Below are positions 1 to 8,352 of a DNA stretch of 58,319 nt, piece after piece; within the stretch, counting starts at the first letter, position 1, and each line of letters starts with the position of its first letter. A program made the position numbers and the translations under genes. Source of the DNA: Plectonema cf. radiosum LEGE 06105. Its GTDB lineage: Bacteria > Cyanobacteriota > Cyanobacteriia > Cyanobacteriales > Nostocaceae. Location of the stretch: assembly GCF_015207665.1 (NCBI RefSeq), contig NZ_JADEWL010000028.1, positions 1 to 58,319 on the forward strand, in the 5' to 3' direction. Under the pieces are notes generated by a model. That model worked only from the letters and a program-made list of their open reading frames with translations, did not search any database and was not told the origin of the DNA.

Positions 1-88
1 CTGGCTTTCAAACAAATATATAGTTTTCTTGGTTCGGAACCCTTGAGTTGTCGTCGCTTTCGCGTCTCTCTCTCTCAGGCACTTATAC

Positions 89-117
89 ATAGTATCGAGA
101 GAATTTGTTTGTGTCAA
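89..117 (-). promoter_or_regulatory. Strong sigma70-type promoter reading out of the left edge
   Basis: On the minus strand a perfect -35 box TTGACA (117-112) is followed by a 17-nt spacer and the -10 box TACTAT (94-89). Transcription would begin near position 82 and run left out of the window. The transcribed gene is not visible. The first 80 nt of the transcript contain no clear start codon with a Shine-Dalgarno sequence, so this is a long leader or the start of a non-coding RNA. Confidence 0.6.
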
Positions 118-380
118 CTCTTTTTTCAATTTTTTTTGATCTTTTTTTATTTCAGAGCTTGAAACCTATACGCATCAAGGGTTGTAAGTTTAAAAAAATT
201 TTCTTCGGTGGTGCTTGTGATTCCGATTCTGCCTCCAAGGGGTTGGAGTGGACTTTGAAAATTAATTGAAACTGATTGGAAGCTGGGCGCGATTGAAGCA
301 GAACAATCGAAAAAGTCTTCTTGACGCTTCAAGTTTGAGCAACAATAGTTTATGCATTGTTGGCTTAAGGGAGAATAATG
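118..380. other. Intergenic region upstream of glyQ
   Basis: About 260 nt, AT-rich with a T-rich run at 120-150. No convincing gene is seen; the one minus-strand open frame here has no homology I recognise and no ribosome binding site. It separates the divergent leftward promoter from glyQ. Confidence 0.4.
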
Positions 381-1259
381 ATGAATTTTCAATCTGCGAT
401 CGCGGTTTTAAATGAATTCTGGAGCAGTCAAGGTTGTTTGATTGCTCAGCCCTACGATATAGAGAAAGGAGCGGGGACTAAAAATCCGCACACTTTTTTA
501 AGGGCTTTGGGGCCAGAACCGTGGTCAGTGGCATATGTAGAACCTTGTCGTCGTCCTACAGACGGACGTTTTGGAGAAAATCCCAATCGTTTTCAATACT
601 ATTATCAGTACCAAGTTTTAATCAAACCTTCACCGGATAACATCCAAGAAATTTATTTGGATTCGTTGAAGGCTTTAGGAATTCGACCAGAAGAACACGA
701 TATTAGATTTGTAGAAGATAATTGGGAAGATGCAACGGTTGGTGCTTGGGGAACTGGTTGGGAAGTTTGGCTCGATGGAATGGAAGTTACTCAATTCACT
801 TACTTCCAACAATGTGGGGGGATTGATTGTCGTCCAGTTTCGATTGAAATGACTTATGGACTGGAACGATTGGTAATGTACCTCCAAGAAGTAGAAGCAA
901 TTACCAAGATTGATTGGACGGACAAGATTAAATATGGTGACGTTCATCTGATCGGAGAAATTGAGCAGTGTACCTACAATTTTGAAGCTTCAAATCCGAC
1001 TATGCTGCTGACACTATTTAATATGTATGAGGAAGAAGCCAAGCAATTAACCGAAAAAGGTTTGGTTTTACCCAGCTTGGACTACATTATGAAGTGTTCC
1101 CATACTTTTAATTTATTGGACGCGAGGGGTGTAATTGCAGTTACAGAAAGAACTCGCTATATTGGTCGAATTAGAAGTTTAGCAAGAAAAGTAGCACAAC
1201 TTTATGTAGAGCAGCGAGAAAAATTAGGTTTTCCCTTGTTGAACAAAGTTGTTGCGTGA
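381..1259 (+). CDS. glyQ: Glycine--tRNA ligase alpha subunit
   Basis: Alpha subunit of the bacterial (alpha2beta2) glycyl-tRNA synthetase, a class II enzyme that charges tRNA-Gly with glycine in the cytoplasm. It carries the aminoacyl-adenylate active site; the beta subunit (glyS) is not in this window and must be encoded elsewhere, as is usual in cyanobacteria. The whole length of about 292 residues matches the family. The conserved [13 protein letters not shown] and [10 protein letters not shown] stretches near residues 35-65 and the [14 protein letters not shown] block are plain. Two adjacent ATG codons (378 and 381) are possible. The second fits the usual MNFQ start and sits 7 nt from the AAGGGAG ribosome binding site, so I chose it. 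Monocistronic by appearance. Nothing is missing. Confidence 0.96.
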   Translation: MNFQSAIAVLNEFWSSQGCLIAQPYDIEKGAGTKNPHTFLRALGPEPWSVAYVEPCRRPTDGRFGENPNRFQYYYQYQVLIKPSPDNIQEIYLDSLKALGIRPEEHDIRFVEDNWEDATVGAWGTGWEVWLDGMEVTQFTYFQQCGGIDCRPVSIEMTYGLERLVMYLQEVEAITKIDWTDKIKYGDVHLIGEIEQCTYNFEASNPTMLLTLFNMYEEEAKQLTEKGLVLPSLDYIMKCSHTFNLLDARGVIAVTERTRYIGRIRSLARKVAQLYVEQREKLGFPLLNKVVA

Positions 1260-1298
1260 AGAAATACTAGTAGTCTATTTCATTAGTTATGCGGGGTT

Positions 1299-1326
1299 GT
1301 AGAGACGCGAAATTTCGCGTCTCTAC
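1299..1326. repeat. 28-bp perfect palindrome of the GAGACG family
   Basis: Perfect inverted repeat with half-site GTAGAGACGCGAAA. An identical copy lies at 44883-44910, and related palindromes with a different inner stem are at 20050-20072, 20258-20280, 30631-30648 and 30751-30773. It is a dispersed intergenic hairpin element downstream of glyQ and could act as a terminator or mRNA-stabilising hairpin. Confidence 0.8.
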
Positions 1327-1372
1327 ATGGTTTCGGGGATAAATGAACCCGTCAGAATAAATGAAAAGAACC

Positions 1373-1582
1373 ACTAGTACTCCACCACATAAGTTATGAG
1401 GGGTAATCAATGTAATATTGTAGGTTGGGCTGTTCGCGCAAGCGTTGCGAAGCAAAACGTAGTGGAGCCTCGGCACCCGCGTTGGGTTGCGCTATGTCCT
1501 GTCGGACAGGCTTCGCCAACGCTTAACCCAACCTACGAAGAGGTATTTTAACTCCTCAAAATTAATGTGGTGGACCACTAGT
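1373..1582. repeat. Nested inverted repeat, MITE-like, about 210 bp
   Basis: The outer arms are 18-bp near-perfect inverted repeats (1373-1390 and 1565-1582, with ACTAGT at the outer ends and CCACCACAT inside). Inside lies a second pair, GTAGGTTGGG (1420) and CCCAACCTAC (ending 1536), framing about 100 bp rich in short palindromes. No transposase is encoded. Copies of the inner pair occur at 28697-28723 and, as a half copy, near 6560. This looks like a small non-autonomous element into which another repeat has inserted. Confidence 0.65.
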
Positions 1583-1797
1583 ATTCCAGTACATTACTCC
1601 CTTCCCGGCAGAAGATTACCGATAAAAAAAACCGCAGAGACGCAGAGTACACAGAGGAAAGAGGTTTCATAGAAATAGGTAATTTTCCAGCGGGATAGGA
1701 GTAATTATGCGGGGTTTTTATTGTAGTCCGACCGGGAATCTAATTCCCAGTCCAATAGCACAAGTCCGATGAATAGGACTAAAAATCAATCAGGAAC

Positions 1798-1956
1798 CTA
1801 GTGGAATATGATTACAGCACAGCGGGAATAAACCTTTAAACACTCTTGTAAGCTTGCAATATAAGCTTTTGCGCCTTCTACTTCCTGATTTTTTTCCTGG
1901 CTTCATGTACTAATAGTATTAATAGCTAAATCCTCTGCAATAATTTTAATGTTGCC
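1798..1956 (-). pseudogene. Possible remnant of a coding sequence
   Basis: Read on the minus strand from 1956, the DNA translates as a protein-like helix (IIAEDLAINT, then EVEGAKAYIASLQECLKVY), interrupted by one TGA codon and ending in TAG at 1800-1798. There is no start codon. The amino-acid pattern is more protein-like than chance, but I do not recognise the family. The rest of the 1260-1978 gap holds only repeats. Confidence 0.3.
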
Positions 1957-1978
1957 AAAACACGAATTTATTTAAATA

Positions 1979-2458
1979 ATGACTAATCTGAGTGAAATAT
2001 TAGAACCTATTGCGGCTTGGTTTCGTTCTTTAGGTGTTCCCGAACCAATAGTACATTGGGGACATCCGGCTATGATGGGGATTGTAATCTTTGTAATGGG
2101 TACCTTTGTGGGAGTAACAGGTTGGCGATCGCGACTTACGGAAGATAAAGAAGTTGCCCTTAAAAGTCGCAGTGGTCATCGTAAACTAGCACCCTGGATG
2201 TTTCTATTTATGATGCTGGGTTCGGTTGGTGGAGTTTTGTCTTTAGTGATGCAACACCAACCGATTTTAGAAAGCTCTCATTTTTGGACTAGCTCAATTG
2301 TATTGATACTATTAGCAATCAACGCCGGAATTTCCTTAACAAAGTTTGGAGGCAATCAACCGGGTTTACGAGCGCTTCATGCTTACTTAGGTAGTACTGC
2401 ACTTTGTGTGATGCTTTTACACGCTATACTTGGTTTTAGATTAGGTATATCTATTTAA
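1979..2458 (+). CDS. DUF4079 family membrane protein
   Basis: A 159-residue integral membrane protein of the DUF4079 family, which is widespread in cyanobacteria and of unknown function. Four hydrophobic segments are visible (about residues 25-50, 70-92, 100-120 and 133-155). Conserved histidines at the membrane edges (VHWGHPAMMG near 27, the SGHRKLAPW loop near 63, LRALHAYLG near 130, LLHAILG near 147) resemble haem-binding cytochrome b561-like layouts; this resemblance is inference. The ATG at 1979 is the only sensible start, and no strong ribosome binding site precedes it. A perfect 8-bp hairpin follows the stop codon and probably ends the transcript. Confidence 0.8.
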   Translation: MTNLSEILEPIAAWFRSLGVPEPIVHWGHPAMMGIVIFVMGTFVGVTGWRSRLTEDKEVALKSRSGHRKLAPWMFLFMMLGSVGGVLSLVMQHQPILESSHFWTSSIVLILLAINAGISLTKFGGNQPGLRALHAYLGSTALCVMLLHAILGFRLGISI

Positions 2459-2497
2459 TTTATCTCGCGGCTAACCGTTATCTTTAATAACTTTGTA

Positions 2498-2530
2498 CCC
2501 TTCCTTGGTGAGGAAGGGATAAAATTTTTA
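2498..2530 (+). terminator. Rho-independent-type terminator after the DUF4079 gene
   Basis: A perfect 8-bp stem, CCCTTCCT (2498-2505) with AGGAAGGG (2511-2518), has a 5-nt loop and is followed by an A/T-rich tract with a run of five T. It lies about 40 nt after the stop codon. Confidence 0.65.
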
Positions 2531-2535
2531 TTAAT

Positions 2536-2576
2536 TATTTCTCAAATATTTCTCAAATATTTCTCAAATATTTCTT
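2536..2576. repeat. 11-bp tandem repeat upstream of comEC
   Basis: Three complete copies and one partial copy of the 11-mer TATTTCTCAAA end 9 nt before the comEC start codon. The tract replaces any Shine-Dalgarno sequence. Copy-number change could alter the 5' leader of comEC. Confidence 0.75.
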
Positions 2577-2584
2577 AAAACCTA

Positions 2585-4969
2585 ATGATTCAAGCTCCTG
2601 GTGTAATTATCTGTCTTAGCTATATTCTAGGGTTGCTTTTGAGTACAACTCCTTGGGGTGGAATATTAATATTATCTGTAAGTGTCGTTGCGGCAGTTAT
2701 TTTTCAGAGACAGCGTGTTCTTTCTAAAAAAATTGCTTTACAAAAAACTAAATCTCCACAAGCAAAGAAAGCAGCGCATAGTTTAAAAACTACTGTTCAT
2801 CCCAGAATATTGTTAATTGCTGGTTTATTAGGTTTTTTAGCAACAGTATATTTTCAACTACGTCTTCCAGAACCTGAAGCTAAAGATATCAGCAATTTTG
2901 TTCCTGTTGGAAATAGCAGAAATCAAGAACAACTTGTGATTGTTCGAGGCGATGTAATAACTATACCCCGCTTAACTCGTTCTGGAAGAGGTCAATTTTG
3001 GCTACAAGCAACTCAACTTTCCGAAGTTACAAATAAACAACAAGAACAAAAAACTAGTAGAGGAGTTTCGGGAAAGTTATACGTAACAGTACCTATACTC
3101 AAATCCACTGCTTTATACCCCAATCAACAAATTGAAGTGACTGGAGTTTTGTATAAACCTAACTCAGCATTCAATCCTGGTGGTTTTGACTTTGAAAAGT
3201 ATTTACAAAAGCAAGGTGCTTTTGCGGGCTTAAGTGGAAGACAATTAAAATATTTTGACTACTATCATCAATGGGGATGGTGGAAGTTACGACAGCGAAT
3301 AATCAGCTCGCAAGTTAGATGGCTGGGTGTTCCAGAAGGTCCCCTGGTTAGTGCTATGGTTTTAGGAAGCAAAGCGGTTGATTTACCCTATTCGACTAGA
3401 GATCTATTTGTACAAACAGGATTAGCTCATTCCATAGCTGCTTCGGGATTTCATACTTCGTTAATTTTAGGTTTAGTTTTAGGTTTAACGAAACGTTTTA
3501 CGAGAAAAACTCAATTTATTTGCGGTTGTTTAGCATTAATTGTGTTTTTAAGCTTGACTGGTTTTCAACCTTCGGTTTTGAGAGCTGTAATTATGGGATT
3601 TGCAGCTTTAATTGGTATCGGATTGAAACGAAAGATTAAACAGTTAGGCTCATTAATAGTTGCAGCAACTCTACTATTATTAATTAATCCGCTTTGGATT
3701 GAAGATTTAGGATTTCAATTGAGTTTTTTAGCAACCTTGGGTTTAATTACTACGGTACCATCAATAACTAAACGTTTGGGATGGCTACCACCAACTATTG
3801 CATCTTTGATTGCAGTTCCTTTAGCTGCAACCATTTGGACTTTACCTTTACAACTATATGTATTTGGAGTTGTACCATCCTACGGAATATTGCTGAATAT
3901 TATCAGCACACCTTTAATCTCTATTATTAGTATTGGTGGTATTCTCAGTGCTGTCGCGGCATTAATTTTACCTTTTGCAGGAAGTGTTTTGGCTAGTGTT
4001 TTACATTACCCAACCGATTTATTAATCAAAATAGTAGAATTTTTCCGCAACTTACCAGGAAATTCAGTTGCAATTGGTACGATCGCAATTTGGCAAGTAA
4101 TAACGATTTATGGACTAATTTTCGTGACTTGGCAGATACGTTGGTGGCAAAAACGCTGGTTTATTGCAGCTTTAATTTCGATGGGTTTAGTATTTATTCC
4201 TGCTTGGCATTCGGCAAATAATTTGTTTCGCATTACCCTATTAGCAGCCGAGAGAGAACCAGTTTTAGTCATTCAAGACCGAGGCAAAGTAACAGTAATT
4301 AATAGCGCAGATGAAGATATCGCACGCTTTACAATAGTACCATTTTTACAGCAGCAAGGTGTAAATCTAATCAACTGGGCAATTGCAGGGGATTTTCAAA
4401 ACGACGGTAGTAACGGTTGGTTAGAAATAATGGAACGTTTATCCATACAAAACTTTTATGACTATTCTCCCAGCCCTAATAGTGCTTTGACTCAAAAAGC
4501 CATTCAAGCAGAAATACAGCAGGATAAAGGAATATACCAAGTTGTATCTTTAGGTCAAGCAGTAAATACTGGTTCGGCAAACATACAGTTAATTAACAAT
4601 AAATTGCCCATAATACAAATGCAAATTGGCGATATGTCGAAGATATCAGGCTCCGCGTCGTATCGCTCTTGGTTATTTGTCGGGAATACCGAACCAAACG
4701 AGCTGCGTCAGTTAATCGAAAGTCAAAGTTTACCTCGTCCACAAGTTCTTTGGTGTCCGACTAAATCCCTAAAAGAACTAGTGATTGCCCTACAGCCAGA
4801 AGTTGCGATCGCACCCGATCCTAATCTTGAAGCCAAGGATATCTCGGTACTCAATCAAAGCAAAACACAATTGTTCTTCACCGGGCGCGATGGTGCAATT
4901 CAGTGGACACCCCAACGATTATTTGAAACATTCGTTCAAAATACAGAAAACGCTACGTCGTTACTCTAA
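2585..4969 (+). CDS. comEC: ComEC/Rec2 family DNA-uptake channel protein
   Basis: Inner-membrane channel that brings single-stranded DNA into the cytoplasm during natural transformation. The 794-residue protein has an N-terminal DUF4131 region (about 20-215, two short hydrophobic helices then a beta-rich soluble part), the competence membrane domain (about 250-530, many helices, with the AHSIAASGFH signature near 278) and a C-terminal soluble domain (about 555-794). The C-terminal part corresponds to the metallo-beta-lactamase-like domain of ComEC but lacks the HxHxDH zinc motif, so it is probably catalytically dead. It starts at ATG 2585, just after an 11-bp tandem repeat, with no ribosome binding site. 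It is followed by tRNA-Ser. Family identity is sure; competence of this strain is inferred. Confidence 0.9.
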   Translation: MIQAPGVIICLSYILGLLLSTTPWGGILILSVSVVAAVIFQRQRVLSKKIALQKTKSPQAKKAAHSLKTTVHPRILLIAGLLGFLATVYFQLRLPEPEAKDISNFVPVGNSRNQEQLVIVRGDVITIPRLTRSGRGQFWLQATQLSEVTNKQQEQKTSRGVSGKLYVTVPILKSTALYPNQQIEVTGVLYKPNSAFNPGGFDFEKYLQKQGAFAGLSGRQLKYFDYYHQWGWWKLRQRIISSQVRWLGVPEGPLVSAMVLGSKAVDLPYSTRDLFVQTGLAHSIAASGFHTSLILGLVLGLTKRFTRKTQFICGCLALIVFLSLTGFQPSVLRAVIMGFAALIGIGLKRKIKQLGSLIVAATLLLLINPLWIEDLGFQLSFLATLGLITTVPSITKRLGWLPPTIASLIAVPLAATIWTLPLQLYVFGVVPSYGILLNIISTPLISIISIGGILSAVAALILPFAGSVLASVLHYPTDLLIKIVEFFRNLPGNSVAIGTIAIWQVITIYGLIFVTWQIRWWQKRWFIAALISMGLVFIPAWHSANNLFRITLLAAEREPVLVIQDRGKVTVINSADEDIARFTIVPFLQQQGVNLINWAIAGDFQNDGSNGWLEIMERLSIQNFYDYSPSPNSALTQKAIQAEIQQDKGIYQVVSLGQAVNTGSANIQLINNKLPIIQMQIGDMSKISGSASYRSWLFVGNTEPNELRQLIESQSLPRPQVLWCPTKSLKELVIALQPEVAIAPDPNLEAKDISVLNQSKTQLFFTGRDGAIQWTPQRLFETFVQNTENATSLL

Positions 4970-5041
4970 TACTTCCTTTAATTTGTTGATAAATTCGCTC
5001 AACATATGATATTTTATCAAGATAGGCAAAATATGCCTTGT

Positions 5042-5128
5042 GGAGAGGTGGCAGAGCGGTTGAATGCGGCGCACTCGAAATGCGTTATACCCTCACAGGT
5101 ATCGGGGGTTCGAATCCCCCCCTCTCCG
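5042..5128 (+). tRNA. trnS-CGA: tRNA-Ser (anticodon CGA)
   Basis: An 87-nt class II tRNA that reads UCG codons. The acceptor stem GGAGAGG (5042-5048) pairs with CCTCTCC (5121-5127), and the discriminator base is G at 5128. The anticodon loop is CTCGAAA, giving anticodon CGA. A long variable arm and the TTCGAAT T-loop are visible. The 3' CCA is not encoded. Confidence 0.96.
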
Positions 5129-5327
5129 TTTAATTAGCAATTTTAAAGAAACTGTAAATTAATTAATTTAGACTGCGGGGAATATACTTAATTTAGAAGT
5201 TAAACAGTATATTGAAAAGCAAGGAAGTGAGTCAACGGTCAAGTTAAAAACCGTCTCTTCTCGCTTTGATTCCTGCTCCCAAGAGTCGGGATTTATATTG
5301 TTTACCTTATAAGCAAATAAAAATAAG

Positions 5328-6359
5328 ATGAAAAAAGTATTTGCAGCCGCAGGATGTGTTCTATTTTCGTTTATGCTCTCGCCGAAAGCAATGGCTGGGA
5401 ATTTCAGTCAATTTAGTCAATTTTATGTATTTGGCGATAGTCTATCAGATACAGGTAATGTATTTGCGGCTACAGAAGGTTTAACAAATCCCGAAACTGC
5501 AATTCCTCCTAACCCTCCTTACGCTCCAGGACGTTTTTCTAATGGAAATATATGGGTAGATTTTGTTGGAAAGGAGATCGGTTTAATTCCAACTACATTT
5601 ATTCCACCACAAGTCAATATTCCCACAGAAGGTATTAACTTTGCCATTGGTGGTTCTTCAAGTGGTTTAAATAATGCTTTGGTTCCTGATGCACCTTTAC
5701 CAGGAGTTTTAGGACAAGTCGGTTTATTTACCCAAAATTTAATCGCAAATAATCAAAAAGCAGATCCAAATGCACTTTATACTTTATGGGGAGGTGCTAA
5801 TGATTACATCTTTGGTAATGTTACAGACCCCAATCAAACAGTCAGCAATTTATCACAAGCAATTGAGTCATTAACTCAAGCAGGTGCGAAAAATATCGCA
5901 GTTTTCAATCTACCAGATTTAGGTGAACTTCCATTTGCGATCGCCACAAATACTTCTGCTCAATTAACTCAACTCACCCTTAGTCATAATGCAGCATTAG
6001 AGCAGGCTTTGAATAGTTTGAGTGGAAATTCAGATATTAATATCATTCCCATTGATGTCAATTCTTTATTTAATAGAATATTAGCCAGTCCCGGAGAGTT
6101 TGGTTTTACACAAAATCCAGCGATTCCTTGCGTGGTGGGAGACTTGAATAATATTACTAGCGTATGCGATAACCCCGACGAATTTATCTTCTTCGACGCT
6201 GTACATCCGAGTTCACAAAGTCATCGTTTAGTAGCAGATGTAACATTAAGTGCAATTAAGCATGAAACTGTCTCCGAACCTTCTACATTGTTAAGTAGTT
6301 TAGTGATTGGTGCTATGGGTACTGTAGGAGTGTTAAGACAACGTAGAAAAATATCATAA
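5328..6359 (+). CDS. SGNH/GDSL family extracellular hydrolase with a PEP-CTERM-like tail
   Basis: A 343-residue secreted esterase/lipase of the GDSL phospholipase-haemolysin group. The signal peptide covers about residues 1-23 (AMA before the cut). Block I, FGDSLSDTG, places the nucleophile serine at 38; GGANDY supplies block III, and FFDAVHPS supplies the Asp and His (about 290 and 293). The C-terminus has a SEPST motif near 316, a hydrophobic helix and an Arg-rich end, the layout of a PEP-CTERM sorting signal. It is therefore likely processed and attached to the envelope or exopolysaccharide, or released. The natural substrate cannot be read from sequence. It is the only gene in its transcript; a repeated AAGTCGGGTTTTTA element follows it. 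Confidence 0.88.
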   Translation: MKKVFAAAGCVLFSFMLSPKAMAGNFSQFSQFYVFGDSLSDTGNVFAATEGLTNPETAIPPNPPYAPGRFSNGNIWVDFVGKEIGLIPTTFIPPQVNIPTEGINFAIGGSSSGLNNALVPDAPLPGVLGQVGLFTQNLIANNQKADPNALYTLWGGANDYIFGNVTDPNQTVSNLSQAIESLTQAGAKNIAVFNLPDLGELPFAIATNTSAQLTQLTLSHNAALEQALNSLSGNSDINIIPIDVNSLFNRILASPGEFGFTQNPAIPCVVGDLNNITSVCDNPDEFIFFDAVHPSSQSHRLVADVTLSAIKHETVSEPSTLLSSLVIGAMGTVGVLRQRRKIS

Positions 6360-6382
6360 TTAACCTAGAGACGAAAAGAATC

Positions 6383-6428
6383 TGTAAAACCTTAACTTTT
6401 CCTGGTGTAAGAAGTCGGGTTTTTATGA
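6383..6428. repeat. Dispersed 45-bp repeat containing the AAGTCGGG half-palindrome
   Basis: This segment (GTAAAACCTTAA, then GTAAGAAGTCGGGTTTTTA) matches the reverse complement of about 15680-15726. Here only one arm of the 16-bp-stem palindrome is present, so it is a half copy of the element seen complete at 15636-15698 and 20165-20226. Confidence 0.65.
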
Positions 6429-6599
6429 GGACAGAACTTACGCAGTTGTCACAAAACCCTGGTTGATGCCGTACTCTCACTTTCATCTGATTGCGTTAAG
6501 AATCAGTCAGTGTAGAAGCCGAGCAGAATATGCCAGTTGCCGTCATTCCTATTCGTGTCTAACCCAACCTACAAAGTAATTACTAATTACAAATTAATA

Positions 6600-7643
6600 A
6601 TGTGGGATTACCAGCAATTATTTGAAATAATCGCAGAATTAGTTATGCATCATTCTCCGAGTGGTGCAGAAACAGAGATTAACCAATATTTAATGCAGCG
6701 ATTTACGGCTTTAGGTGTAGAAGTATGGCTTGATAGAGCCGATAATATTATTGCCAAAATTCCTGGAAAAACAAACGAATATCCCATTGCGATAACTGCT
6801 CATAAAGATGAAATTGGCGCAATTGTCAAGACTATTGGTGAAGCGGGTAAAGTTGAAGTTCGCAAACTAGGAGGTGCTTACCCATGGGTTTACGGTGAAG
6901 GTGTAGTGGATTTACTCGGAGATAATCAAACTATTAGCGGTGTACTCAGCTTTGGTTCCCGTCACGTATCTCATGAATCACCACAGAAAATCTTTCAGCA
7001 AGATGTGGCAGTCAAATGGGAAGATGCTTGGATTGAAACAAAATGCAGCACCTTAGAGTTAGAAAATGCTGGTATTCGTCCGGGAACCAGAATGGTTATC
7101 AGCAAACATCGCAAGCATCCCATTCGTTTAAAAGACCATATTGCCAGCTACACATTAGATAATAAAGCTTCAGTTGCTATTTTGCTTGCTTTAGCAGAAA
7201 AAGTAAAACAGCCAGCAGTAGATGTATATTTAGTTGCTTCAGCAAAAGAAGAAGTTGGAGCAGTTGGAGCGCTTTATTTTTCTCAAAATCAGCATTTAGA
7301 TGCCTTGATAGCTCTAGAGATTTGTCCGCTTGCTAGGGAATATCCCATAGAAGACAGTAAAAATCCGGTAATACTTTATCAAGATAGCTACGGAATTTAC
7401 GATGAAAATCTCAACGGACAACTTCGTAATTGCGCGAAAAAATTAGATATGTCCTTACAATTAGCAACTCTCAGTCAATTTGGTAGTGATGCTTCAATTG
7501 CCATGAAATTCGGTCACGTTCCCCGTGGTGCCTGTTTAAGCTTTCCGACTCAGAATACTCACGGATACGAAATTGCTCATTTAGGGGCGATCGCCAACTG
7601 TATAGATTTATTGAAAGAGTTTTGCGAAAATGAATTTGAATAA
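6600..7643 (+). CDS. M42 family metallopeptidase (glutamyl aminopeptidase/endoglucanase-like)
   Basis: Cytoplasmic zinc- or cobalt-dependent aminopeptidase of the M42 family, which trims N-terminal residues from peptides. With the start at ATG 6600 the protein has 347 residues, the normal family length. Expected ligands and catalytic residues are present: the ITAHKDEIG motif (His68, Asp70), the YTLDNKAS metal-bridging Asp, the AKEEVG Glu pair and the C-terminal THGYE histidine. The longer reading from 6537 adds 21 residues that look like translated intergenic repeat, with a half copy of the GTTGGGTT element inside, so I reject it. No operon partner is evident. Confidence 0.88.
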   Translation: MWDYQQLFEIIAELVMHHSPSGAETEINQYLMQRFTALGVEVWLDRADNIIAKIPGKTNEYPIAITAHKDEIGAIVKTIGEAGKVEVRKLGGAYPWVYGEGVVDLLGDNQTISGVLSFGSRHVSHESPQKIFQQDVAVKWEDAWIETKCSTLELENAGIRPGTRMVISKHRKHPIRLKDHIASYTLDNKASVAILLALAEKVKQPAVDVYLVASAKEEVGAVGALYFSQNQHLDALIALEICPLAREYPIEDSKNPVILYQDSYGIYDENLNGQLRNCAKKLDMSLQLATLSQFGSDASIAMKFGHVPRGACLSFPTQNTHGYEIAHLGAIANCIDLLKEFCENEFE

Positions 7644-7754
7644 GTATTAGAACCAATAACTATCAATTAAGTAACGATGTATTAACCCTCCGAGCTTCAG
7701 AGCCGCAATTTCTTACAATAATTGCAGGGTATACAAAAATAATCAAATAAATAA

Positions 7755-8219
7755 ATGCTAAAAACCGTTGCTGAAGTAATGACTCCCAATCCAATAACAG
7801 TAAAGGTAGAAACTCCTTTACGGGAAGCGATTAAAATTCTAGCAGAAAAAAATATTAGCGGCTTACCTGTTGTAGATGATGCGGGGCAATTAATCGGCAT
7901 TATCTCAGAAACAGATTTGATGTGGCAGCAAGCTGGTGTTACTCCACCGGCATACATTATGATTCTTGATAGCGTAATTTATTTAAAAAATCCTGTTGAT
8001 TACGAACGCGAGTTACACAAGGCTTTAGGACAAATTGTCGGAGAAGTAATGAGTAAAAAACCCATTACTATTTCAGCCGACAAGCCTTTAAGAGAAGCTG
8101 CGAAATTAATGCGCGATCGCAAAATTCATCAGTTACCTGTTCTTGATGATTCCGGGCAATTAGTTGGTATTCTGGCACTAAACGACATTATTCGCGAAAT
8201 GGCAGCATCTCAAGGTTAG
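7755..8219 (+). CDS. Tandem CBS-domain protein
   Basis: A 154-residue stand-alone pair of CBS domains (about 1-62 and 92-152), each with the typical VMTPNPITV/VMSKKPITI entry and the GIISETDL/GILALNDI exit. CBS pairs (Bateman modules) bind adenosyl ligands such as AMP, ATP or SAM and regulate partner proteins. No catalytic domain is attached, so it is probably a soluble sensor subunit whose partner is not identifiable here. A tandem GTTAGTG repeat starts just after the stop codon. Confidence 0.88.
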   Translation: MLKTVAEVMTPNPITVKVETPLREAIKILAEKNISGLPVVDDAGQLIGIISETDLMWQQAGVTPPAYIMILDSVIYLKNPVDYERELHKALGQIVGEVMSKKPITISADKPLREAAKLMRDRKIHQLPVLDDSGQLVGILALNDIIREMAASQG

Positions 8220-8225
8220 CTAATA

Positions 8226-8260
8226 GTTAGTGGTTAGTGGTTAGTGGTTAGTGGTTAGTC
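8226..8260. repeat. STRR heptamer array (GTTAGTG)x5
   Basis: Five tandem copies of the heptamer GTTAGTG, the last with one change. This is the short tandemly repeated repetitive (STRR) type known from heterocystous cyanobacteria. It sits directly after the CBS gene. Confidence 0.9.
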
Positions 8261-8352
8261 GATGGTAGAAGAATTAACAACTATCAATTATCAACTATCA
8301 ACCAACAACCATCCAATATCAAATAACATTTTAATTAGAGAGAATAATCAAA

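Noticed and set aside
4690-4700. Second match of the mini-CRISPR guide seed (ACGAGCT in comEC)
   Set aside because: Only seven bases match and the preceding bases are CAA, not a GTN PAM.
6537-6599. 21-residue N-terminal extension of the M42 peptidase
   Set aside because: It is encoded by an intergenic repeat half copy and does not belong to the family; ATG 6600 gives the normal start.
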